A program made the translations under genes and the position numbers. Of a stretch of DNA of 64,000 bases, positions 1 through 13,715 are shown piece after piece; the first letter of the stretch is position 1; each line of letters starts with the position of its first letter. This DNA is from Owenia fusiformis. Lineage: Eukaryota > Annelida > Polychaeta > Sabellida > Oweniidae. A model generated the notes under the pieces. It was given only the letters and a program-made list of their open reading frames with translations, ran no database searches and was not told the origin of the DNA. The stretch lies in the NCBI GenBank assembly GCA_903813345.2, contig CAIIXF020000011.1, positions 33,348,166 to 33,412,165 on the forward strand, written 5' to 3'.

Positions 1-532
1 ATTTGATATGAAAGGGAACAGTTCAGATTGTTATTTTTTACGATATGACCAATGGAATCCATTCACATGGAGGAACTTCTAGGCAATGATTCAGGATGTT
101 TATTATTTCAGTCGTACTTTTACAAATTGAAAAAGAGAATTTTGGGATGAAGCCAAAGACTTGTTAAGTTGTATATTTGGTACTTTAACTCACGGAGTCT
201 ACCAATACCATACATATCTTGACTTAAGTTATTGAACATTTGAACATCAGAAATACTAAGGAAATACAGTTGAATACATTGGACTGTAAAGCAATGATTT
301 GCATAACTAAATAAATGCACACGAAAAGATTTGATTAAAACATATAAAAGTACATGCAGAACGAAGTTGTGTCAGATCAAGAAATACAACACGATTATAG
401 AAGTATATGTAAAGTTAATATTTATTGAATGCTGGTGATAGTCACTGCTAACATTGAAAGATGTCATGGTTTATAGGAGGAATCAGGATCAATGCTAAAG
501 AAAAGGTAGGACCTGTTATCATTTATTTATAT
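1..532. other. non-coding flank, nothing recognised
   Basis: AT-rich sequence with only short, stop-riddled frames. I see no exon with paired splice sites, no RNA gene and no repeat with clear ends. Confidence 0.5.
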
Positions 533-998
533 TTGCTGGAATTACACCACAAAATCCGCTAAAACGTTTTAGTGGAAGGCGCTTTATAAAATCGCCATTC
601 TGATTACACCAACATTTCTAAAGCGTCTTAGGAATTATATTTTGGAATAACACCTGTTTTTTCTAAAACGCCTTTCGTGCACTTTTAACGATGTAGTTAT
701 GGATAATATCCAGCATACATGTATGTGCACATCTCCTGTAAATGTATTCTTTTTGCATCTAAGACAAAACTGATCTTCCATAATATGTACATATTCTCTG
801 AAGAGGTCTTACAAAACCCGATCGGTATTACACTGCACACTTAAAGTGCCTAACGACTTATGCCGTTTACTAGTGACAAGGGTTCTTGGAGTTTTAGAAA
901 AGCGCTTTTGTGAAAACCACAATCGTGATTACACCTAATTCATAAACCTGGTTAAAACCGAAGAAGCTTTTGTAAAACGCCATGTGTAATTCCAGCAA
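533..998. mobile_element. MITE-like element with 15-bp terminal inverted repeats
   Basis: The ends match as a perfect inverted repeat, TTGCTGGAATTACAC at 533-547 and its complement at 984-998. The 466-bp interior is non-coding and repeats short words such as gattacacc and taaaacg, as expected of a small non-autonomous DNA element. I could not see a convincing target-site duplication, so the superfamily is left open. Confidence 0.6.
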
Positions 999-1849
999 TT
1001 GTATATAGGGGTTGTCCAAATGCAGTAAAGATGTTTTGTTATTTAAACTACAGGGAGCACAAAATTATGTATGAGGATGTGCTTCAGATGAGTGATTTAA
1101 GATTAAATGCATTTTTTCATTGTCGGATCAAGTCTTTGCCTTGTTTCAGCTTGGGTGAATATCAGGCTAAGCCATTTTACTCTGGATCAGAAAGAAGTCC
1201 TATATATCTATACATGTATATACTATATAGAAGACTTTGGTACCCCAAGCGCAGAGGCTAGTTTAGATGTTGCCATATTACATTGAAACTTTTTGGGTTT
1301 GTGCTTATGTCATATCTTAGATGGTCGTAGGTTATGAAAAATGGTCTCCAAGAGTTATTTGTACTCTTGAGCATTAACTAACATCATGACATTTACTTTA
1401 ACCTTGACATTGTCATATTTTCAAATACAGAAACACCTGTCTAAGTTGAATGCCTTAGGAATTTCTAAAAGTGTTTGACTTGGAAGGTATGCATTTACAG
1501 AGTTCAATTTATATAAATATGTTAATGTTTAACTGAACTTTGAAAAGTGTTCTACTTATTGAGATGCTCCATGGATCTATTATAGAGGTGATCCACTTTG
1601 AAAGTTTTACTGTATTTCAGTTTATTCATATACTTGAACTCTCACTCGCAAAAGGCAGTTTATACATACATATACTTTGACTTCTTTTATATTTTCTGTG
1701 TATGTATTGTATTGTAAATATAGCTGATTTTGTGAAGCGGGTTTGTAGCATAAAAGTTTATAACTAACACACTTTCAAACTTTTGTTGAATTAAAAGATG
1801 TCACTGTGATCAACATATTTTTATGTTTTATATTTTCTTAGCTTCATTT

Positions 1850-2062
1850 ATATTAGACTAAAAATGCAAACAATAGTAGAATCTTGAATTTAAACCTGAT
1901 TTATGATCTCCTTTGTTTTATACATGTAATTAAAAGAGTCTTAAGACGGTCATATTTTTCATGAAGTTTTCTGAGATTCATTTATGAGACTAAAAATGCA
2001 AACAATATAATAGTAGAATCTTGAATTTAAACTTGATTTATGATCTCCTTTGTTTTATAATT
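1850..2062. repeat. direct duplication, period about 130 bp
   Basis: The block beginning gactaaaaatgcaaacaat near 1856 recurs near 1987 and is followed each time by the same tgatctcctttgttttata. The two copies differ by a short insertion and a few substitutions. No function is seen. Confidence 0.6.
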
Positions 2063-3255
2063 GTAGATGATTCAATTATTACATGATTTAACAAACTGGT
2101 TGAGTTGGGATAGGTCCATGTATTCATTACCCTGAATTATTGAGTTTGATTCAGAGATCATTTTAGCATCTGCATAACAAGAGAGAACCTTACTTATTTA
2201 AATGTATAATATGGAAATCATCATGGATGAGCAAAAGTAGGATTTGATTGTCTTGGCAATTTTAGATGTTTATTGTAATTTAAAGAGTCTTAAAGGTCTG
2301 TCACTCTTGCAAATGGTGTACCTTCGTGTATTTTAGGTATACTTACCAAATGCATTATGGGATGTTACCTTCCTTAAAGCACTATTATGATAGTTACACT
2401 TCTCATTGTAAATAAGGTGGAAAATAAAGGAGTTCATGAAATAGACAAGTTTTCGTTTGACTTTACTTCATTTTAATTCAAGTCATACTTGTTTCTAAAT
2501 GCTGAATGTTAACTTTAACTTGAAGTCATTTAATGAGGAATTTTGTATGAGTTGTGGATATAGACATATGCCCTCTTCATAAAAAAACATGTATATTTGT
2601 AAAGGTATACCCTTGATTTCTGATAAAGAAAACATGTAGGTCTTTTAATGAAAATGAGTTTTTCTGAAAGTTCTAGAGAAAGTTTGGATAATTAACACTT
2701 TTTAGTAACAGTATACTTGAGATATATGAACTTTGTGAAGAATTGTTGGTTGTGTATAAATGTTATTATTTGACCAGTTTATTCATAAGATGTACGTTCA
2801 TTTAACCTTGATAGGTAAATGTTATCAGTAAAAATATAATATTTTGAGTATATTCCTACAAAAAACAGTTTGGGGGTTATTGACATCCTGGTTTTGTTTT
2901 TGTTGGATTTGATCTCAAAAGCAAACTTCTCAAAGGATAATATTGATATTTGATTTTGTATTCTGCTATATTCAAATATTTTGTGTTTTTGTGGTTAGTT
3001 ACAGATTTCTGTCTATTCACGTATGTCATGTAACGCTATTATGTTTTGTTGATTTTCAATTTATTCTAAATGAAGATTAAATCATGTTTTGGTAATGTTA
3101 TGTATATCTGTAATTTGATCTTCACTACTATACCATATTGTTTCCTCGGCAAAATATATCTTGAGAATGACCATTTTTTGACATAGTATTGCCAAATTGG
3201 CAAGGAAGTCTGTGACCAAATATTATTATTATTTTAGACTGAATTGAAATTATCG

Positions 3256-3434
3256 ACAGTAAAACCTGTGTATATTGAGCATTTGTTGTCCAGAAAAAAT
3301 GTTCATTGTAGATAGGTATTCATTACAGAGATGGCAATTTATACAGAAGTCAGTAGAGTATGTGTGGAGGAAGTGTGTCTACTAGAGACAGGTGTTCACT
3401 AGAGAGAGGTGTTCACTAAGACAGGTTTTACTGT
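3256..3434. mobile_element. small MITE-like element with 14-bp perfect inverted ends
   Basis: ACAGTAAAACCTGT at 3256-3269 is matched by its exact complement at 3421-3434. The 179-bp body is non-coding and contains repeats of gtgttcacta near the right end. This end motif resembles a dispersed inverted-repeat family in invertebrate genomes, but I cannot name the superfamily. A related half-motif (cagtgaaacttgtgtaagtg) occurs near 45119. Confidence 0.55.
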
Positions 3435-4347
3435 AATAACAACAAAAGAGAAAAGCCTGTGAAAATCACAGTTTTCTTGTTATTTGGAAATCTCATAATG
3501 ATATAATAGTTTTACTTAAATCATAAACTTACATATATTTAAGTTTATTGGATTTAAAATTAAATTTTCAGGAACGGTGTGAATTATTGCACATTTTCTA
3601 TTTAAAGATGACCTAAATCTTCTCAAAGTATTAGAATGGAATTCTCTTTCAGCAAGGCTTAGTTTTGGATAATTGGAATTCTTATTTTGTTTATTTAAAG
3701 CGAACTAATGTAAACAAATTATTGTGAAAAAATGACATGTCAAATCCGATGCATTTACTTTATTGAGCCATTCAAAACATGTTCAATATCAATGTGTGTC
3801 ATTTGTTGTGGCCTTAGTTTCTGGTATCCATGGTTACTGCCTGTATCTCTTGTTATGTCCTCGCATTCTGAATATTATCATTATTAATTGAACTTTTGAA
3901 GACCCGGAATAATAATATGTCAAAATTAATTTAGTCATGGAGCATAATCGTCAAAAGTTATTTTACTTTAACAATTTGACTTACAAATTGATTGACATAT
4001 TATGCTCGTATTACAATGACCCTAAGAAACATTTGAAGTTAGTTTGTTAAACTTTGTTTGGCTTGGAATCTAAGACTGTTGTTATCAATGACTTTTGAAT
4101 AATACTGGAGACATACTGCCAAGAGTCCACCAATAATGAATGAGATATTTGATTCTGTGCCTACATGTATTTCAATGTCATTGAGGCAATGGCAGGATAT
4201 GGGTGTGAACCTTATTTATTGGACAGCATTATGACAAGGACCTCCAGCGCTGTAGACCCTCTCCAAATGTCCATTCTTTCATTCTGCATAGAGGGTAAAG
4301 GTTTTCAAGTGGCACAAGTTGTTGGTATAGCTAACAATTTTTGTTGA

Positions 4348-4402
4348 GGTATTGTATCATTTAAAGATCGCTAAGGTATTGTATCATTTAAAGATCGCTA
4401 AA
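4348..4402. repeat. 27-bp tandem duplication
   Basis: Two adjacent identical copies of the unit that begins aggtattgtatcatttaaag. It is too short for any functional inference. Confidence 0.7.
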
Positions 4403-7400
4403 TGTGCCTGCTAAAAAACAGCTATAAAAAAGATTTGAAATAGATGCATTAAAAGGATTCAAGTTGAGCAGTAAAATGTGCATTCATCAGATGTATTAGT
4501 GATTGGATAATTTTGTTCATTGGTGCTCGCATTGGGAATTCCCTGGACATCAACAGTTATAACTATTTGGACATACAACATGGATGGTCACGCAACCAAA
4601 TCATCTTTAGATGAGAGAGGATATTAGTATATCATACTCACAAAATAACAAATAGAGGATTTAAAGGACCTCAAACAATTGGCATAGGATTCCTTTAAAA
4701 GGAGGCAAAATTTGGAGAATAACTCAACTGTTGTTACGAAACATGATATTATAACTGGAGGATAAAAATGCGTTGATTTTATGTGCATTTGTCTTTAAGG
4801 TACAGACTTTAAAAGTTTTTTTTAAATAGGACTTGTGATTTGGGGGTACGTGTTTGGGTTATGTTGTATTCAGACATGCTAAGCAAGACATTTAAATACC
4901 TGAGTTTTAAATGTGTTAAAATTAGGACCTTTGATATTGCAACTTTTATTTGTTTTCATAAAGTTTATTTGGAGATTTATTTTCTTTTTGAATATAAAAA
5001 CGAAATAAATGTATAATGTTTGATAAACTGCACATACAACGTGCATAAACAAAATCATTCTAAAACCATAAAACGTAGGTATCAAATCACTTTCTGAAGA
5101 GATGGCAATTTATTTACAAATGTATAATTTGAAACACATACTTAGAGCATTTACAGTTAAAAAAGGATTAATGTTGTAGAATACAAATGAGAGTTTAGAG
5201 AAGTAAAAGTCAGTATTTGTACATTTTATATGAAGCTGAAATATAAGACCGGTGGGACTAAAAATGGGACTGTCAGATTCATTGAGTTTGAATGTAAGAC
5301 TGGTAGGGCTAAACAAGTGGGATGAATCTAATTTAAAGTTACATTCTGCTACTGTTTGGAAGTTGATTTAATAGATTTTGTGGTGCTTAATTTCGAGGTA
5401 TTGTCTAAATTTGTTGACCTACTTACACAAATTGATCCCATGAAATATTGTTATTAATAGATTTAAGATGCTGTTCGAGTTAAGTGACATGAAATGAAGC
5501 TTTGCTGATTGACAGAAAAATAAACCCAAAGACCCAAGGGGTATAATGGACTTTTAAGTACTAACGTATTACATACTTTTGTAAACAGCTTTGTAAAGAA
5601 TGTCACACCAGGTAGTATTCCATAAAAAGACTGGCATTTGACTTGTACTTTGAGGTATTCCCTACAAAAATATCATACTATGGTCCTTATTGTTTTATTG
5701 AGTTGTCAAGGAAACACTCATTAGATTTCTTGATTTTTAAGGATTTCTATAATATTTGAAATTATTTTCATGTTTTTTTTATTTGATTCTTGATTATGCC
5801 TCATATTTTCTTTTTATTACTTTATGAAATTGGATATATTATTCATGGGTTGTACTCTGCTGCTTCAGTGGGAAATATAACATGTTGGTCATACTTTAAA
5901 ATACAAAATTTGGAAATAGAAAAATTAGCAAGGAGTATTTATATTCAAGAAGACAGTACTCTGAATCATATAAAAATGCCAAAAAGTCAGTCACTTCATT
6001 CAAATTTTAGCAAGATATCAAATGGAATGTGCATGTTCAGATGAGAATTTTAAGATTAAGAAAGTCACCCCACTGGGTGTTGAGGAGAAAGTAATGCAAT
6101 CAGCGTCACAGTTCATTTTAATTTAACACTGAATCCTAATCACATTTCATTTAACCTGAGTCAGTTTTAGAGCTATTGTTGCATTGGCTTAGTCTCATGA
6201 AGATTATTAGTAAAAATAACTGTTTTGATTGTGTACCATTGTTAAGGGAATTCTTCAAATGGGGTGAATTACTAAATAGGAACTAACATGGGATTTATTA
6301 GTAGTTCAATAGAAAGGTATGTAACACATATTAAGGTCACTGAGCAGAGCAGCCCTGTGTTTATGGTACTTCATTTAGTTAGGAGGGTAATACTCCAGCT
6401 GTAAAAGTAAGAAATATGTGAAAAACAAAGAAGAAAAGAACATGGATTCATTTAAATGAATGGGACTATGTAAGAAATTGATATAATCAACAACGATCTT
6501 CACAAGGGAAATCAAAAGTACAGAAAATGTGATTTTTTGGAAATAGACATATAAAGACACATCATGATGTATGATCGGGCACATGGCTCATGTATTCATG
6601 GACCACCTCAGTGATAATAACTGAAACAACAAGGATCTTGACCAATTGTTAGATAATGGATTTGATGAACAAGCAAATTGTGTGGAAGAAACAACCCTTG
6701 CATATGCTCAAATTGTCTGAATTAATAGGATACGGATACAACAATGACGTAAAACTGATAAAAGAACTTTAACGAAAGTAAGGCCATGTCTAATCAATGA
6801 AATTATAAAAGTAGCTGTAATGCCACTTATAAGGAAAATTTGGTTTCCAGTTTTCATCCGATGCTGCTTCATCCACATTCTAGACAATATCATATCCTAA
6901 CTTTGCCAATTTTTTCAATATATTTAATTTGATTTTCCCCTAATTTATGAAACTGAATGGGGCATGGGTTTCTTTCACTTTCCTCAGATTCAAGCATTAG
7001 TCATGAGGAATTAAGCACAGTTGTGTCCTGTTCAGCACAGTCATATCATGACCATCCAAAATATATTCCACTAATTTTGACAATTTCAGGTTTTATTCTA
7101 ACATAATTTTATTCCTTATTTTCTATACAATATCATTTTCCAGTATTTCTATATAAACGTGTTTACTTTTTAGCCTGAACAAGTTTTAGATAAGTTTTAC
7201 CTGAATAAGTTTTAGATTAATTTAAATGTTTTCGATAAAATTTGAAGGGTAATCATATTAATGTTTTCACTTCTCATTTCAACTGTTTTTGGAAAACATC
7301 ATCTGATGTCATCAGGATGTCATATGAAGAGAAATATTGCACTTGACATATTTAATTTTCATTTATTTATCAGATATTTGAATACTAAACAGGTATAAGA

Positions 7401-10400
7401 ATTTGAGTTCAATTTCATTGTGAGGAACTTACTTTGGTGGAATATATATTGAAAGAGAGAGCTGAAGCATAGATGGAAATATTTAAATAAACGGATATCA
7501 CTTTTGGAATAAGTCATTTGGAATAAGACATTTTTTATTTGATAAGATATACATTAGTTTATACAATACAAAACAGAAGAAAGGAAGACAAGATATATTT
7601 TTGCTAGTATGCTAAACGCAGAAATTGTTATGGTAAACTTCTCCATTTTGGGAAATATATATATATAGCATCAAAAATACAGTTATAACCTAATGTTAAT
7701 TTAACATAAAGGTTCAACGAGGCTTAATACTCATTTGAATCAAGTACAGTTTAAAGTACCTATCATTTAAAAATATATTTATTCGAAATCATCAAATATC
7801 ATTTAATTATCACCATATGACCTGTTTAGAGCATGATTCACATGCTATCACCTTAAAATCCCCAACTATAGATAAAATGATAAATAAATATGCTACCAAC
7901 TTGAAGTTTCAATTCATAATAGTACTTGACTCCATATGCAAACAATCATTTAGGATTTATTTCAGTAGTTTTTGCAGTAAAATAAATCATAATATTCAAT
8001 TCAGCAGATGTAGAAGTGAATAAACTTTTGCAATAATTCTTCTGAGATATGGGCAATGCGTACACATTTTCAAATAAAGAAATGTTTATCGGACAGTAGA
8101 TACAATATCAAAGTAAAGATATGCTTCTTACAGAGGAAGGTTAATTTTATGTACATTTCGTCTTAATTGATAAGATTTAGTAGATAGTAGTTATTTATAT
8201 TTCTTATTACATTGCCGATTGCTATTGCTACAAGTTAAATCGTTTGAAATTGTTGTCTCTTTGCCGCAGTTCAGCGAAAGTGCACTTGACATTATGGATT
8301 AAATATGACGTAAACAGGATTTGAAGGATCATACCATATGGTATAACATTACATGTGAAGTTACAATATAAATATATAATATATACTAGCTACTGAATCA
8401 TCACTAACTAGTCAGTCGTCAGGAAATTGTTTTTAACTTTTTATGCTTTTGAACTTTAACATTTCAAAAAGCTTGCATGTAATAAAATCAGTTTGAAACA
8501 TTATAAATCACATTTTAAGCATTTGAAGCGCAAACATAATATATTATGGATTATACCAGGCACAAGTCTAGTAACGAGAAATATGATAAAAACATAATAG
8601 AAAGTAATATTCTTTAAGAACTAAAGAAAGGGAAATTAATCATAAGACTCCTTTATGAAGAATCAATAAATTGTGAAGTTCAATTAATCCTTTATCTAAT
8701 TTATTTGTATAAGAACAATGGATCATTTCCCATTGCGAGTTAGATAAGGTTCTATTAAGAAATAGCTACATGTACTTTTATTCATATCTTTCTAGTTCTG
8801 AATCATAATCTTGTTCATATTTTATTCAAGTTCACAACAAGTTGGACGCGATCATCAAAACAACCTGGACACTATAGAGCGACAAACAAAAAACGTTACC
8901 AAGTTTGAATTAATTTTTAAAAGTTTATTGCATATTCATTTAGTTACTAAGCTACTATGAAATGAACACATTAATAAAACTGTAGATCACTTAAAAAATC
9001 ATGAGGTCAAAATCCGAAACGTGAGGTGATGTGCTTACTTTTAAAGCTGATAGTAATACACATTTTTTGCTCAAATGTCAAGTAGCTAGAGGTGGGGGAA
9101 ATCACTTAATCATTATCTTAATTTTGATGGTTATGTTTTGAAAGGTGATTAAGACTGAATAGACTTTATAAGGATGAACAGGTACAACATCTAAGTTAGA
9201 AAATTGTTGTATTTTTATAACTTTGATTTGTATCAAATTGAGTTCGAAACATGTCACATAATATATACAATATCAACATTTCAAAATTGGTCGTTTAGTC
9301 ACTAAACTAAAATAACACACCAGTTAATCTTTTTTGTCAACGATTTAGATTCATATCAAAGGTCTTAGTATGAATATTTGTAACACATACCCCTATAGGA
9401 GTACAAGTGATTGGTAGTAACCTTACACAAAATATCAAATGAACTTAAGAACTGCTAAACAAGAAACTGAAAAAGGGTTCATTTCATATCAAAGAAATCA
9501 AATTGAAGGAACTAAGTTTAAATAGACAGCGGAAATTGAAATTAACATTCATTACTGTGAATATGTTATGAACATGGCACCCTTAAATGGGAGTGCCACC
9601 ATTCAAGTTTAATTTCATATCATCTAAAAAGAAAACAGTTTTATGAATAACATATTCCTAGTGAGTGTTAAGTATCTCGATTCATTGTCTATATTTAAAA
9701 ACAGGCGGAAGATAAACCAGGAACATTTCAACCTATTATAGCAAAAGCGCTATAGGATTAATATTCAAACATCATAAACCAAACAAAGAGACAGTCACAA
9801 ACAGAACTCTCAAAAAGGGGATACCATCGGAATTTAAGTGGATATAGACATTTGTGTGTTTTCTGAGAATCAACCAGCTACTATTAGGAACACTTGAAGA
9901 ATTTGGACAAAAGAACAATCTACTTCTTAAGCCAAGTGACCACAAACGATCACTCCTGGATGTTTGTTAATAAACAGATTTTAAAACCACCTGACATTAC
10001 GGGGGATAGTTTTAAGTGAGACCTTCCAAATCCTTAAAGACAAAAGGAATCACGATGGTTCCCTATATGAAGTCAGTCTGACCTGTGGTTGAATAGAAAT
10101 TGAAGTTCGATTGGCTCATTAAATTTTAATGGCCGTTAAGATTGATAAAAATCATTCAAGAAACCTGCCTAAGTGGACATAAAATTTTCTTAGGCTTAAA
10201 AGGATTTTATTTGTTATTCAGAATCTGTCTTCAAACTTGATACAACAGTTATTAATGTTGGCACACTTCTGAATCACGTAGCTGCTAAATTAGGTGTTAT
10301 CACCCTTGATAGTGAACTGCAGCATAAGGATATTTACTCCAAGGATTACGAACGTGCACAATCTCAGGAATATGCAATAAAAGAAACACTTCTGGCGTTA

Positions 10401-10476
10401 TGTTATATGGTTTGGATTTAGTGACATGACTTCCAACTATTGATGTTGTGTTGCATTAGATTGTACAATTTTGCAG

Positions 10477-11251
10477 TATTATGGAGTCAAATAATGGGGA
10501 ACGCCTTCATGTACCCAGACCCACATGGATAGGGCCACTTGGATCAGGCATTGTTTCATCACCATTCTATGGGGCAGGCTCACCCCCGAATGTCCCTCCA
10601 AGGTCATATCTTCAGTTAGATTCTCCCCCTTTACATAGGCGGTCAATGGGATTTCTAACAAACCCACATCTCTCCCCAGGACGTTCACGTAAAATTTCCG
10701 CACCATCTAAACTGGAGGCCGATAAAATACTAGATGAAGATGAGGGGGGATTTCCAGTTAGAATGCGACATTCAGCACAAGTAATGCCAAATCGTCATAT
10801 TCGAACTCGAACCTTACCTGTGTCCCCTCTAGTCATTACACCTGACGGTGAACAGACTTCAAGATCTCTAAACGAATTACTTGTGCCTACCTCCCCAAAT
10901 CTGGATATACCTAGGGAGAAGGGATCAAGGTCCCCTAGGAATAGAAGGTCCTATGATGAAAGCACCTCAAGGGACCGTAATTCCTTATCTCCTCTCATCA
11001 CTCGTAAATTTCTGTCATTTAAAAACAAGCTTAGTAGCTCGCCTACGCATACAGATAATAGCGACCGTTCACCATCCCCCTCCCCATCGCCAAAGAGCCA
11101 CAGGAAATCATGGCGTAGTTTCAGCGTGAAAGACCTCTTACACCCACCGAGAAAACATGGGACAATAACTCCACCTATATTCAGCGAACTAGGCCTAGAT
11201 TATGATTTTGTCATCATCGATCACTGTCTCCATATAGATGCTGATTTTGAG
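10477..11251 (+). CDS. first coding exon of the ARHGAP20-like gene (Ser/Pro-rich N-terminus)
   Basis: This exon encodes 257 residues from ATG 10481 and ends at phase 0 with a GTATGT donor at 11252. An acceptor (tgtacaattttgcag) ends at 10476, four bases before the ATG, so the 5' UTR is spliced. The protein is rich in Ser, Pro and Arg: an SPPNVPP stretch near residue 30, a basophilic RSRKISAPS site near 70, an SPSPSPSPKS run near 205, and the basic SHRKSWRSFSVKDLL near 210-225. It looks like a disordered regulatory tail with many kinase and 14-3-3-type sites. Its link to the downstream DH-PH-RA exons is inferred from strand, phase and position, not from a domain match. It is clearly coding: the frame stays open, with codon-like variation, for 770 bases in AT-rich DNA. 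Confidence 0.75.
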
Positions 11252-12084
11252 GTATGTTCAAAAATCAAAACATATACTAGTACATGTATACAGGATATGT
11301 TTTTTCTTCATTTGAAGTCATTTATCTTTGCTAAGGATTACCTATATTGACTTTTGTTTTACAGATCAGATGATGAGATCTCCATCATGTAAGAGAACAT
11401 GTGTTACCTTGTGGCTGCATATGTCAACTTATGGATAAATAATGTTTATTTTTTATTTCAGAAATCAAGAGTAAATTAAAGGGTCTTGTTTCAAATACTA
11501 AGTATATAATTTGCAGTGAATAAGTACTAGGTGCTTCGGCCAATTCCATATGAAATCTGCGGTAGTTTGCATTTGTTCAACACTATTTCCCTACCTCTAA
11601 TCCAAAAAACATTTTTATGACTTATCATCATTACATTCATCTGTGGAACTGAAGTTCTTTTTTACCGATAGTGTTGATATAGAATATTTCCATTACACAC
11701 ACATCTGACACTGACAATGTTTCTACTCTAAAAAATATGATATGATATTCATCTTTTTTCTGTCTTGAAATGATATGATTAAACTATGATTTATAGACCC
11801 TGTGTTTGGACAAAATGCATTACAAATGATCCATACGGTGATAACATCCTGAAACATACTTTACATTTATCAAATTAGACATTTCATAAAGAATTTGTAT
11901 TTGAGGTTTGGACAAAAGTAACACGTTCCCATCAAAAAGATTTCATATCAGTATTGGCCATTTTATTTTTGGCATCTGTGAAATTGCCATTTCTGCTTCA
12001 TTATTTGGTAGTATATCTAAACTTTAAAAGTGTAACTTTATTTTATTTCCTCTTTGTTTACTCTCATTTTCTTGTTTTCACAAG

Positions 12085-12168
12085 GAAAATATATCAACCC
12101 AGAGACTTTTGATATTTCTTGAATTGGTTGATTTCAAGACCTGCAATGTTATCTGTTCTGAATCTGAG
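12085..12168 (+). CDS. possible exon of the ARHGAP20-like gene (28 codons)
   Basis: An open 84-base segment lies between a strong acceptor (cttgttttcacaag) and a GTAACT donor. It begins and ends in phase 0, which fits the phase-0 end of the exon at 10477-11251. The predicted peptide contains STQRLLIFLELVDF, an amphipathic helix-like run, but I do not recognise a domain in it. The support is splice signals plus phase only, and an open run of 28 codons is not rare, so this is tentative. Confidence 0.35.
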
Positions 12169-13389
12169 GTAACTGTCTCCTGGGCTTCATCTTTATTATA
12201 AATTGGTTTGACTCAGGTGTATCAATTTGTGTCATTCTGTTTTTTGGTGTGGCTCAGATGTATCTGTATCAATTTGTGTCTTTTTTTCAAAGGAAGAATC
12301 CTTGTTGCATTAAAGGGCATAATACATGTCTATAATTGCCTTTTTATATAAGTTTATTATAACCCCTTGTATAATATAGCCCTTTGATAACTTTGCATAT
12401 TAGGCCTTATAGAATGAGGCCTGTTCATATATGGCCTTTTTTGATTTACCTATACATGTATATGATATATGTATGTCAGGCCTTCATACACTGTATATTA
12501 TCAATAAGGCAATGGTGCATACAACTTCTTGAATACCATTCATGTAATACCACCATATATCATATATAAGGCCTTATTAGACATATATGACTTATATATG
12601 CAGGCCCTACCCTACACCTATACCTCTAAATAGCAAGCTCTCTGATATATCTGTTATACACACCATGAATATGAAATAAAGGAGTGACACAGGGACATGA
12701 ATATTTCAAAGAACAGGATAAATGTTTTTTTAAGTTTTCAATGAATTGATTCATTTTCAATATAAATGAACAATAAACCCATGCTTTTTTACAGTATACG
12801 CTGGTCTCATTTCTTGAACTTCCATACAGTACACTGTACTGTATTAAATGCACCGAGTACAGAAGGCCTATTCACAGAAAATGCGTTAACACATGCAATC
12901 GAGTGCGTTTTGGGGTGATGTGATGTGAAATCACATTTAATGTCAGGTTGTTTACCTTTTTATTCAGTTTCTATACTTTTTGAAACTCCAAAATGAAGTT
13001 TTTTAGAACATATTTCCATTCTTACCAAGATGCCAAATATTGATAACTAATATGATAATTTAGTATGCTACAATATCTGTCACCAAGTACAACTTTTGCT
13101 GAAAGCACATATATTTTTGCTATGATTGTAAAATTGTATAATAAGCAATAACAAAACTAAAGAGATATCCTTATTCAAATATTAAAAAAACCTTCTTAAC
13201 GGAACTTGTCATTGATATACAATATGCAGTAATTTGCTTATTAGAAAAAATTATAGAAAGTAAATCTTGGGTTCCTCTGATTTATCAGAATCCTTCTTTC
13301 ACATGAAATACTTAAAGTATTTTATTTCAAGGAGATACAGAATGTTAGAGGCTGTGGACAATGTGGTTCTTTTCTTAAAACTGTCACAA

Positions 13390-13715
13390 TTAAGCTCGAA
13401 ACTAATTGATTTCTTGGCCCTGTAAAATATATTCAGCACAGGTCTCCCCCAGAGAAGGGGAGGGGGTATTGTCTATTATTATGAAATACATTGTTTATAA
13501 GTAGATTTCTGGTAGGATCTGGGTTGGAATTCTTTCTTATAACTGGCACACTTTTCTTAAAGATGAAGTTCGAAACAAATTGATTTCTTTGCCCTGTAAA
13601 ATGCATTAAGCACGGGTCTCCCTAAAGAGAAGGGGAGGGGGTATTGTCCATTGTTATGATGAAATACATTGTTTATCAGTAGATTTCTGGTAGGATCGGG
13701 GTTGGTATTCTTGTA
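13390..13715. repeat. imperfect tandem duplication, period about 170 bp
   Basis: Two diverged copies share attgatttctt, the segment gagaaggggagggggtattg and the segment tagatttctggtaggatc, at about 13400-13530 and 13570-13710. It is non-coding and probably a local duplication or an older repeat. Confidence 0.6.

Larger units (their letters stand above)
999..10476. other. non-coding region upstream of the first coding exon
   Basis: No convincing exon or RNA gene. It holds one small inverted-repeat element (3256-3434), a direct duplication of about 130 bp (about 1850-2062) and a 27-bp tandem pair (about 4348-4402). The splice acceptor at 10476 implies that at least one upstream, probably non-coding, exon of the ARHGAP20-like gene lies here or left of the window. 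I could not identify it. Confidence 0.5.

Noticed and set aside
4165-4347. 60-codon plus-strand frame with ATG
   Set aside because: Protein-like in parts, but with no splice partners, homology or regulatory context that I can see.
11365-11388. 24-nt microexon between ttgttttacag and gtaagaga
   Set aside because: The splice signals are good, but in the phase set by the exon at 10477-11251 it reads straight into TGA. It could only be an alternative terminating exon.
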